From Leptotrichia trevisanii DSM 22070 (lineage in GTDB: Bacteria; Fusobacteriota; Fusobacteriia; Fusobacteriales; Leptotrichiaceae), in NCBI RefSeq assembly GCF_000482505.1, contig NZ_KI519444.1, forward strand, positions 1-46,547: DNA of 46,547 bases, in the 5' to 3' direction. Under the pieces are notes generated by a model. It saw nothing but the letters and a program-made list of their open reading frames with translations. It had not been told where the DNA came from and made no database searches. Position 1 is the first letter of the stretch; each line of letters begins with the position of its first letter. A program made the translations under genes and the position numbers. Shown piece by piece: positions 39,729 to 46,547 of this stretch.

Positions 39729-40202
39729 ATGAAAGAAATTAGGTTAGCACAAGAAAAAGATATTCCAAAAATAGAAAATTTACTGGAACAAATTTTATTA
39801 ATTCATCACGAAGGTCGTCCAGACATTTTCAAGGCAACTGGGAAAAAATACACAGCAAAAGAATTAACAGAAATGTTAAACGACTCAAACAAGCCAATAT
39901 TCGTAGCAACTGATAAAAATGATAACGTAATTGGCTATATTTTCTGTATTTTCAAGCAACAAACAAATCACAACGTCCTAACTGATATAAAAACGTTATT
40001 TATTGACGATCTTTGTGTTGATGAAAGCACTCGTGGGCAGAACATTGGAAAGAAATTATACGATTTTGCCTTAGATTTTGCAAAAAAAGAAGGCTGTTAC
40101 AATTTAACATTGGATGCTTGGGCTGATAATGCTGGAGCTGTCAGATTTTATGAAAAATTGGGAATGAAAGTTCAGAAGTATGTTTTCGAGGAGATTTTAT
40201 AA
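39729..40202 (+). CDS. GNAT-family N-acetyltransferase
   Basis: Acetyltransferase of about 157 residues, not closely related to the GNAT toxins at 19533 and 20440. GNAT marks: MKEIRLAQEKDIPKIENLL at the N-terminus, KPIFVATDKNDNVIGYIFCI, the acetyl-CoA loop DLCVDESTRGQNIGKKLYDF (Q/RxxGxG/A, near residue 110), and ADNAGAVRFYEKLGM at the end. It may acetylate a small molecule or a protein amino group; no substrate is indicated. ATG 39729 is preferred, as the family N-terminus starts at it; ATG 39708 has no ribosome site. The gene stands alone between the repeat and the CNNM-type gene. Confidence 0.87.
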   Translation: MKEIRLAQEKDIPKIENLLEQILLIHHEGRPDIFKATGKKYTAKELTEMLNDSNKPIFVATDKNDNVIGYIFCIFKQQTNHNVLTDIKTLFIDDLCVDESTRGQNIGKKLYDFALDFAKKEGCYNLTLDAWADNAGAVRFYEKLGMKVQKYVFEEIL

Positions 40203-40235
40203 TTTTAAAATCAATTTTTAAATTTTTTAAAAATA

Positions 40236-40244
40236 TGCTATAAT
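40236..40244 (+). promoter_or_regulatory. Extended -10 promoter element before the CNNM-type gene
   Basis: TGCTATAAT, an extended -10 (TGnTATAAT). The -35 region is T-rich without a clear match. The distance to ATG 40378 is about 130 bases. Confidence 0.35.
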
Positions 40245-40377
40245 ATGCTTAAACTCTTTAAATTAATACAAAATAAAAAGTTAGAGTTTGAATAAATAGT
40301 TACATTTTTTAAGTTTAGTTTTAAAATTTGTTACTATAAAAGTTGGTAAATTTAAAAAATTTAGGAGGAAAAATAAA

Positions 40378-41733
40378 ATGTCTGAGGGCAGTTTATTATT
40401 ACAGATTGTAATAATAATAATTTTAACGGGAATTAACGCTTTCTTTTCCAGTGCGGAAATGGCGATTGTTTCGTTAAATAAAAATAAATTAAAAATATTA
40501 ATTGAAGATGGAAATAAAAAAGCAGTTTTACTTGATAATTTGCTGCAGGAACCAAGCAAATTCCTGTCTACTATTCAGGTTGGAATCACTTTAGCAAGTT
40601 TTTTTGCGTCAGCATCAGCGGCAACTGGTTTATCCCAATATTTGTCAAGTGCATTACAACCTTTGAATATTCCGTATAACTATCAAATTTCAATGATTTT
40701 AATAACTTTTCTGTTGTCATATATCACGCTTGTTTTTGGGGAACTGATTCCAAAAAGAATCGCACTTAGAAATTCAGAGAATATCGCATTATCGTCAGTT
40801 GGAGTTGTTGTGTTTATTTCAAAATTATTTTCTCCATTTGTAAAATTTTTGACATTTTCTACAAATCTGGTACTTACAATTTTGAAAATGAAGGAAGATA
40901 ATATTGAAGAGAAGGTTTCTAAGGAGGAATTACGTTCACTGGTGGAAGTCGGTAAGGAACATGGTGTTATTAACGAAGCTGAACAGGAAATGATTGAAAA
41001 TATTATTGAATTTGATGAGAAAATTGCACGGGAAATAATGATTCCGAGAACAAAAGTATTTTTGATTGACAAAAATATTTCGATTCACGAACTTTTTGAA
41101 AACAAGGAATTTGGAAAATATTCACGTATTCCAGTTTATGAAAATGAAGCTGACAACATTATCGGAATTTTATTAACTAAGGATTTGATGATGGAAGCCT
41201 ATAAAAAGGGATTTGATAACATAAAAGTGGCTGATTTGCTGCAAGAAGCATATTTTGTACCTGAAACAAAAAATGTAAATGAACTTTTTAACGAAATGCA
41301 GCTTGAGAAAAAACACATCACTATTCTGATTGATGAATATGGAGGTTTTTCAGGAATTGTTACGCTTGAGGACTTGATTGAGGAAGTTATGGGAAATATT
41401 GCCGATGAATTTGACGATGAGGACTTGTCAATTCGTCAGTTATCACGAAATAAATACTTAATTAGTGGAGAAGTTTCATTAAATGACTTGAATGATAATT
41501 TCCACTTTGAGCTTGAATCCAAATATTATGATACTTTAAGCGGGATTTTAATTGAAAATTTAGGATACATTCCCGAAGATAATGAAAATATTGAGCCAAT
41601 CACAATTAATGGTGTTGTATTCAAGCCACAACGAGTCAGAAATAAAAAAATCGAAAAAGTTGTTATGACTTTCGATAAAGATAATAAAGAAGAAGATGAA
41701 AAAGCTAAAACCAAATCAAATGAAGATGAATAA
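40378..41733 (+). CDS. CNNM/CorC (HlyC-type) membrane protein
   Basis: Hemolysin-family transporter-like protein of 451 residues with three parts: an N-terminal CNNM (DUF21) membrane domain (about 1-180; NAFFSSAEMAIVSLNKNKLK marks it, with GELIPKRIALRNSENIAL), two CBS domains (about 210-325; IPRTKVFLIDKNISIHELFE and ILIDEYGGFSGIVTLEDLIE), and a C-terminal CorC_HlyC domain (about 345-435). Homologues are linked to magnesium or cobalt efflux and to nucleotide sensing through the CBS pair; the name hemolysin is historical. Ribosome site AGGAGG precedes ATG 40378. The NCS2 permease follows after 49 bases. The C-terminal 15 residues are Asp/Glu/Lys-rich. Confidence 0.93.
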   Translation: MSEGSLLLQIVIIIILTGINAFFSSAEMAIVSLNKNKLKILIEDGNKKAVLLDNLLQEPSKFLSTIQVGITLASFFASASAATGLSQYLSSALQPLNIPYNYQISMILITFLLSYITLVFGELIPKRIALRNSENIALSSVGVVVFISKLFSPFVKFLTFSTNLVLTILKMKEDNIEEKVSKEELRSLVEVGKEHGVINEAEQEMIENIIEFDEKIAREIMIPRTKVFLIDKNISIHELFENKEFGKYSRIPVYENEADNIIGILLTKDLMMEAYKKGFDNIKVADLLQEAYFVPETKNVNELFNEMQLEKKHITILIDEYGGFSGIVTLEDLIEEVMGNIADEFDDEDLSIRQLSRNKYLISGEVSLNDLNDNFHFELESKYYDTLSGILIENLGYIPEDNENIEPITINGVVFKPQRVRNKKIEKVVMTFDKDNKEEDEKAKTKSNEDE

Positions 41734-41782
41734 TATTTTGTAACAACTAAATAATACATAGAAATGGAGTTGATTAATCAAA

Positions 41783-43165
41783 ATGAGCATCACTAATGTT
41801 CAACAGACAAGCGGACTTAAACGACTTTTCCCGCTTCTAGCAAATGAAAATATCAATATGAAGAAGGAAATTATGGCAGGAATTACAACATTTCTTACAA
41901 TGGCGTACATAATTGCCGTAAATCCAAATATTTTATCAAAAACAGGAATGAATGCAGGTGCATTAGTTACAGCAACTTGTTTTTCAGCCGCAATCGGTTG
42001 TTTTCTTATGGGACTCATCGCAAACTTGCCTTTCGCTCTTGCCTCAGGTATGGGATTAAACGCATTTTTTGCATTTACAGTTGTATTAAAAGGTGGTATC
42101 AGCTGGCAAACTGCCTTGACTGCCGTATTCTGTGAAGGGATTATATTTATATTTTTAACGCTTTTTAAAGTGCGTGAAGCCGTAGTAAATTCTATTCCAG
42201 AAAATATGAAACATGCTGTTACTGGTGGAATTGGAGTGTTTATTGCATTCGTAGGTTTTTCAGGAAGTGGACTGATTGTTTTAAGCGAATCGACCAAAGT
42301 TAGCATGGGGCATTTTTCTCCAGCCGTTATTATTTCATTTATCGGATTATTTTTAATAGCAATTCTGGATAAAAAGAATGTACGTGGTTCAATTCTTTAT
42401 GGAATTATTTTAAGTTCTTTACTGGCTTGGGGATATGCACTTATAAATCCTGCACACGCAAAAGATTTAGGAATTTATTTACCATCTGGTATCTTTAAAT
42501 ATGAGTCAATGATGCCTGTTATGGGGAAATTAGACTTTAAGCTATTTACAGATTTTAAAACATTTGGAAATTTATTCGTTATAGTTTGTACATTCTTATT
42601 TGTAGATTTCTTTGATACTGTCGGAACATTGATAGGGGTATGCTCAAAAGCAGATATGCTGGATGAAAATGGAAACGTACCAAACGTAGGACGAGCCTTA
42701 ATGGCAGACGCAATCGCAACTACAGCTGGTGCTGCACTTGGAGTTTCAACAGTTACAACTTATGTAGAAAGTTCAACAGGAGTTATCGCAGGAGGAAGAA
42801 CAGGATGGACAGCCATTACAACAGGATTCCTATTCCTAATATCAATGTTTTTCTCTCCAATATTTATCTCAATACCAGGATGTGCTACAGCTCCAGCCTT
42901 AATTTACGTTGGTTACTTAATGCTAAGTTCAGTTAAAAATATAGACTTGCACGATATTCTAGAAGGTGTTCCATCTTTCATTACAATTACAACAATGGCT
43001 TTGACTTACAGTATCGGAGATGGATTAACATTAGGAATTTTATCTTATGTATTAATAAATCTGTTTTACAATTTATTCTCGAAAAAAGAAGACAGAAGGC
43101 ATGTTTCGTGGGTAATGATTATTTTGGGTGCATTATTTATAGTTAAATTATTATTTATGTCATAA
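41783..43165 (+). CDS. NCS2-family purine permease (AzgA/PbuG-like)
   Basis: Inner-membrane proton symporter for adenine, guanine or hypoxanthine, AzgA-like branch. The 460 residues are typical with about 13-14 hydrophobic segments. Diagnostic blocks: MKKEIMAGITTFLTMAYIIA near the N-terminus, NPNILSKTGMNAGALVTATC, LASGMGLNAFFAFTVV, the segment FVDFFDTVGTLIGVCSKADM, and ATTAGAALGVSTVTTYVESS. Substrate within the purines cannot be settled by eye. Ribosome site GGAG is about 14 bases from ATG 41783, a little far. No purine riboswitch is visible in the 49-base gap before it. A bidirectional terminator follows at 43198. Confidence 0.93.
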   Translation: MSITNVQQTSGLKRLFPLLANENINMKKEIMAGITTFLTMAYIIAVNPNILSKTGMNAGALVTATCFSAAIGCFLMGLIANLPFALASGMGLNAFFAFTVVLKGGISWQTALTAVFCEGIIFIFLTLFKVREAVVNSIPENMKHAVTGGIGVFIAFVGFSGSGLIVLSESTKVSMGHFSPAVIISFIGLFLIAILDKKNVRGSILYGIILSSLLAWGYALINPAHAKDLGIYLPSGIFKYESMMPVMGKLDFKLFTDFKTFGNLFVIVCTFLFVDFFDTVGTLIGVCSKADMLDENGNVPNVGRALMADAIATTAGAALGVSTVTTYVESSTGVIAGGRTGWTAITTGFLFLISMFFSPIFISIPGCATAPALIYVGYLMLSSVKNIDLHDILEGVPSFITITTMALTYSIGDGLTLGILSYVLINLFYNLFSKKEDRRHVSWVMIILGALFIVKLLFMS

Positions 43166-43197
43166 TTAATAATCAAATAAAAAAATTTTCATAAACA

Positions 43198-43247
43198 AAA
43201 AATATGATCTCTTGTACATTAATTTGTATTTGAAATCATATTTTTTT
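43198..43247. terminator. Bidirectional terminator between the purine permease and PBP
   Basis: AAAAATATGAT (43198-43208) and ATCATATTTTT (43235-43245), 11 pairs with T tracts on both strands. It closes the plus-strand permease gene and the minus-strand PBP gene, which ends at 43274. Confidence 0.75.
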
Positions 43248-43273
43248 ATTGATTTTTAAATTTTATTCTGTTT

Positions 43274-45319
43274 CTAAAAAGTTATCCCATTCCTAAACTT
43301 GCCTTCTGACTCAATCGGCTCTGTTCCAGCCTTAAACAATGCTGTCCGTTTATTCACTCCATCTCTGTCAAGAAGTCCTATTTGTAAGTCAATATCTCTT
43401 GTTGTCAAGTCTTTTCTCGTAATATAATCGTCTATAAACTCAAAGACTCCAACATTGTAATTTGGTAAATCTACCACTGTCTGCATATAAGTTTTCCAGA
43501 TTGGTGCAGCTGCAGCTCCTCCTGTCATTCCAGGCCCCATTGACTTGTTGTCATCGTTTCCAACGTAAACTACTGTGGCAAGAGTTGGTGTGTAACCTGT
43601 AAACCACGCTGAAACATAGTCAGAAGTTGTTCCTGTTTTTCCAGCCATTGGAATAAGCTGTCCATTTTTAAAGACTTTCGCAGATTGTCCAGTTCCATAA
43701 TTTACAGCATTTTCAAGCATATAAGTTAGTATTGCGACATCTTTTGAATCGTAAACTTTTTTCATTTTTGGTTTTGCCTCATAAACGACTTCTCCGTATT
43801 TATTTTCAATTTTATAAATATATTGAGGCTGCACCTGATAACCTCCGTTTGCAAGTGCTGCATAAAACATCGCCATATCTACTGGCCTTGTGGAAATTGA
43901 ACCAAGTGCCAATGTATAGTTTTTAGGAAAATCTCCTCCTACAATTCCTGCATCACGCCATACTTTTTCAGCCGAATTGATTCCAACACGCTGCAGCAGT
44001 TTTACTGGGATTATATTATTGGAAATTTCCAATGCCTTGGCAAGTGTCATACTATCCCTGAAAACTCCATCATAGTTCTTTGGACTCCAGTTTCCAATTT
44101 TTATTGGTGAATCTTCCATAACACTGTTCATTGCCATATTTTTTTGCAGTGCCGCAAGATAAACTACTGGTTTGTATGATGAACCTGGTTGTCTTAATGA
44201 ACTTAATGCACGGTTAAAGTTTCCTTTTTTATAGTTTTTCCCTCCAACCATTGCTTTTACAAATCCGTTACTTGGATCAATCGAAAATAACGCACCGTTC
44301 AAATTTGCACGACTCTTCAAGTTATAATTGTTGTTAAAGGCTGAGTAGGCTGCCCTTTGTAAGTCTAAATCAACTGTTGCATAAATTTTATAACCGTCAA
44401 ACAGGAATTTTTGATCTTCTTCAGGTATTTTCAATATTTTTCTCACTTCACTTAATACAACTGTTGTAAATTCAGGTGCTACATTTGAAGTCGAAATCTG
44501 TTCCTCTTCATTACGGCTTTTAATATTTCCATTTACAAATGTAATTTTTTCTTTAACTGCCTCATTATACTCCTCATCTGTTATAAATCCAAAGTTTCTC
44601 ATTTGATGAAGTACAATTTTCTGTCTTTCCAACGCATTTTCTATTTTGGAGTATTTTGTCGGTGACTTAGGCAGGCTGGCTAAAATTGCCGCTTGTGCAA
44701 TGGAAAGCTGTTTTGGCTGTTTATTAAAATATTTTATTGCCGCATTTTTTATACCATAAGCCCCTTGTCCAAAATAAATTGTATTCAGGTAATTTTCCAG
44801 AATTTCATCTTTTGTATATTTTCTTTCAATTTCTATTGCCAAAATTGCTTCCTTAATTTTTCTTGTCATTGTCTGTTCTGGCGACAAAAAAGCATTTTTT
44901 GCAAGCTGCTGAGTAAGTGTACTTCCCCCTTCACGTCGTCTTCCCGTAATTGTCAAAAATGCCGCTCTTGCCGTTCTTATAAAGTCAAATCCATGGTGAG
45001 TCCTAAATTTTCTGTCCTCTATCGCCAAAAACGCATTTTGTACATGCGGAGGAATTTCTCCAATACCTATTGGTGCCCTGTTTTGAACCATTATCGTATC
45101 TATCTGGTTCCCATTGATGTCATAAATTACTGAAGGTGACACAGGTGCATAACCATCTATTAAATCAACTGGCGTTTCCTTACTCACTGTATAAACAAGA
45201 TAAGCTCCAGCTCCAAATGTAATTACAAATAAAAATACGAAGACTTTGAAAAAAAACGAAAATAAACTAAATTTTTTTCCAGGTTTTTCCACTTTTACTC
45301 TTTTATTATTCTTTTTCAT
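43274..45319 (-). CDS. Class A penicillin-binding protein (PBP1A type)
   Basis: Bifunctional peptidoglycan synthase. About 681 residues: a short basic tail, one membrane anchor (about 20-50), a GT51 glycosyltransferase domain (ENAIEDRKF-type motif is AFLAIEDRKFRTHHGFDFIR; then GGSTLTQQLAKNAFLSPEQT and YLNTIYFGQGAYGIKNAAIK), and a transpeptidase domain with SxxK = SSYK in RQPGSSYKPVVYL, SxN = SNN in KALEISNNIIP, and KTG in AGKTGTTSDYVSAWFTGYTP. All three catalytic boxes are intact. ATG 45319 is chosen for its AGAGGT site; the frame extends to TTG 45346. It lies 34 bases downstream of rlmN, probably cotranscribed. The C-terminus lacks large additions. Confidence 0.95.
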   Translation of the reverse strand: MKKNNKRVKVEKPGKKFSLFSFFFKVFVFLFVITFGAGAYLVYTVSKETPVDLIDGYAPVSPSVIYDINGNQIDTIMVQNRAPIGIGEIPPHVQNAFLAIEDRKFRTHHGFDFIRTARAAFLTITGRRREGGSTLTQQLAKNAFLSPEQTMTRKIKEAILAIEIERKYTKDEILENYLNTIYFGQGAYGIKNAAIKYFNKQPKQLSIAQAAILASLPKSPTKYSKIENALERQKIVLHQMRNFGFITDEEYNEAVKEKITFVNGNIKSRNEEEQISTSNVAPEFTTVVLSEVRKILKIPEEDQKFLFDGYKIYATVDLDLQRAAYSAFNNNYNLKSRANLNGALFSIDPSNGFVKAMVGGKNYKKGNFNRALSSLRQPGSSYKPVVYLAALQKNMAMNSVMEDSPIKIGNWSPKNYDGVFRDSMTLAKALEISNNIIPVKLLQRVGINSAEKVWRDAGIVGGDFPKNYTLALGSISTRPVDMAMFYAALANGGYQVQPQYIYKIENKYGEVVYEAKPKMKKVYDSKDVAILTYMLENAVNYGTGQSAKVFKNGQLIPMAGKTGTTSDYVSAWFTGYTPTLATVVYVGNDDNKSMGPGMTGGAAAAPIWKTYMQTVVDLPNYNVGVFEFIDDYITRKDLTTRDIDLQIGLLDRDGVNKRTALFKAGTEPIESEGKFRNGITF

Positions 45320-45353
45320 TACTACCTCTTTTCGTAACTGTTTCAATATTTAT

Positions 45354-46466
45354 TTAAATATTCTGAATAGAATCCATCTGTTTTTTCGCCTTCAACTGTC
45401 CACAGGCTGCTGCAATGTCCTGCCCTTTAGTTTCCCGCAATGTTACATTAACATTTTTGTCTTTTAATAATTTATAAAATTCCCTTTGTTTTTGTTTTGG
45501 CGGTGTCTTGTAGGGCTTTCCACCAACAGGGTTATAAGGAATCAAGTTCACTAAACACGAAAATGAATTTAAAAATCCAGCCAGTTCCCTCGCATCCTCA
45601 GGCTCACAATTCAAGTCATCAATCAGAATATATTCAAATGTAATCCGATTTTTAGTCTGTTTCTGATATTCCAGAAGTGATTCCTTCAGCTGTTTTACTC
45701 CCCATCTTTTATTTATCGGCATAATCTCGCTTCTTACATCATCCCTTACCGAATGCAACGAAATCGCCAAATTTATCTGATTTTCATTTTCTGTAAATTT
45801 TTTTATTCCATTCACAATCCCGCTTGTAGAAATCGTAAAATTTCTTTTTGAAAAATTCTGTCCTTTCGGGGAATTTAATATATTAATTGAACCAAGAACT
45901 GCATCATAATTTAAAAATGGCTCTCCCATTCCCATATAAACCACATTTCCCAGCTTTTCTCCACGCTGTAGCAGATGTTTCTGCACATAATAATATTGCA
46001 GTAAAATTTCGGAAATTGATAAATTTCTTTCATAAGTCATTGTCGCTGTTGCACAGAAATCACATCCGATAAGACACCCAATTTGCGAAGAAACACAAAG
46101 TGTATGCCTATTTTTATGAGAAATAAGAACACTTTCAATCAGCCTTCTATCCTTCAATTCAAACAGAAATTTCTCAGTATCCCCATCTTCCGAAACCTGA
46201 TGCGTCTTAAACTCAAGTTTTGCCACATAAAATTTCTCTTTCAAAATTTCCCTGTCTTTCTTTGAAATATTGGAAAACTCATCAAAATCAAATACCAATT
46301 TATTGTGTAGCCAGTCAAAAACTTGGCTTGCATTAAACTTCTTCATCCCAATTTCAACAAATTTCTCTTGCAGATTCTCCAAGCTCATTCCCAGAATATC
46401 AATTTTTTCAATTGTATCTAAATTTTTTTCCTCTTCATTTATCATTTCGTTATCATTTCTCTCCAT
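45354..46466 (-). CDS. rlmN: 23S rRNA and tRNA adenine-C2 methyltransferase RlmN
   Basis: Radical-SAM enzyme that methylates C2 of A2503 in 23S rRNA and A37 of some tRNAs. The iron-sulfur motif is SSQIGCLIGCDFCATATMTY (CxxxCxxC). Other blocks: VVYMGMGEPFLNYDAVLGSI, ISTSGIVNGIKKF, LAISLHSVRDDVRSEIMPIN, EYILIDDLNCEPEDARELAG, LIPYNPVGGKPYKTP, and the C-terminal QDIAAACGQL holding the methyl-carrying Cys. The frame opens as far as ATG 46532, but a TATGAT promoter element (46521-46526) places the transcript start inside that extension, so a start at ATG 46466 (about 370 residues) is taken; a TTG at 46484 near GGAGG is the alternative. PBP1A follows after 34 bases. Confidence 0.94.
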   Translation of the reverse strand: MERNDNEMINEEEKNLDTIEKIDILGMSLENLQEKFVEIGMKKFNASQVFDWLHNKLVFDFDEFSNISKKDREILKEKFYVAKLEFKTHQVSEDGDTEKFLFELKDRRLIESVLISHKNRHTLCVSSQIGCLIGCDFCATATMTYERNLSISEILLQYYYVQKHLLQRGEKLGNVVYMGMGEPFLNYDAVLGSINILNSPKGQNFSKRNFTISTSGIVNGIKKFTENENQINLAISLHSVRDDVRSEIMPINKRWGVKQLKESLLEYQKQTKNRITFEYILIDDLNCEPEDARELAGFLNSFSCLVNLIPYNPVGGKPYKTPPKQKQREFYKLLKDKNVNVTLRETKGQDIAAACGQLKAKKQMDSIQNI

Positions 46467-46547
46467 ATTTTTTAATCTTTTCAATTTCCTCCTTTTATTT
46501 CTCCAATTTTTATTGTTTATATCATACCACATTTTACAAAAATATTA

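Noticed and set aside
41734-41782. Purine riboswitch before the NCS2 permease
   Set aside because: The gap is 49 bases, too short for the aptamer, and contains no characteristic three-way-junction sequence.
46467-46532. Upstream extension of rlmN to ATG 46532
   Set aside because: No ribosome site precedes it and a TATGAT promoter element (46521-46526) lies inside the extension; the added residues are not part of the RlmN fold.
1-46547. rRNA or tRNA genes
   Set aside because: No stretch with the GC content and conserved elements of rRNA or tRNA (such as GGTTCRANTCC) was found; all GC-rich spots are short palindromes, terminators or the yjdF leader.

Overview
The window is a very AT-rich bacterial chromosome segment with short intergenic gaps and strong AGGAGG-type ribosome sites. 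The best guess is a member of the Fusobacteriota, most likely Leptotrichia or a close relative. This rests on the giant autotransporter with the N-terminal region typical of fusobacterial adhesins, on DKNYY-repeat proteins, on weak lipoboxes of the form (A/T)FSC, and on an otherwise Gram-negative gene set. The genus is inferred from gene content, not from a marker gene; no rRNA or tRNA gene was seen.

Layout. 1-6476 (minus): about 2158 residues of an autotransporter adhesin whose C-terminal barrel runs off the left edge. 7.0-9.0 kb (minus): dusA and an M48 lipoprotein protease. 9.2-13.5 kb (plus): an OPT-family transporter, then coaX, a membrane-anchored alpha/beta hydrolase and a membrane phospholipase-D-like protein, closed by a bidirectional terminator. 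13.5-15.7 kb (minus): a small secreted protein, a dinJ-yafQ toxin-antitoxin pair with a well-formed promoter/operator, a repeat-rich stretch and a 57-residue lipoprotein. 15.7-19.3 kb (minus): pepF, a small membrane protein, and ylmH with a YkvA-family gene. 19.5-22.7 kb (minus): two paralogous GNAT toxin-like/antitoxin-like pairs, one directly behind gltX.

23.0-28.9 kb (minus): a MITE-like inverted-repeat element, yjdF with a leader that can sequester its ribosome site (candidate yjdF riboswitch), two paralogous lipoproteins flanking a nitroreductase, nfo, a TfoX-domain gene, a Bro-N gene and a SpoU methyltransferase. 29.0-36.1 kb (minus): three tandem DKNYY-repeat secreted proteins downstream of a HIT gene, with near-identical spacers carrying a conserved hairpin. 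36.3-37.6 kb (minus): rpiB, a YbgC-type thioesterase and khpA. 37.7-43.2 kb (plus): a short terminated leader or small RNA, argH, a GNAT gene, a CNNM/CorC-type membrane protein and an NCS2 purine permease. 43.3-46.5 kb (minus): a class A penicillin-binding protein and rlmN.

The features most worth following up are the duplicated GNAT modules, the yjdF leader, the DKNYY array with its conserved spacers, and a dispersed structured repeat (14945-15176 and 39371-39615) whose hairpin arms differ in sequence between copies but remain self-complementary. Most of the rest is ordinary housekeeping content. Many reading frames can be extended 5' to non-ATG codons; starts here were chosen by ribosome site, lipoprotein signal or paralogue alignment.
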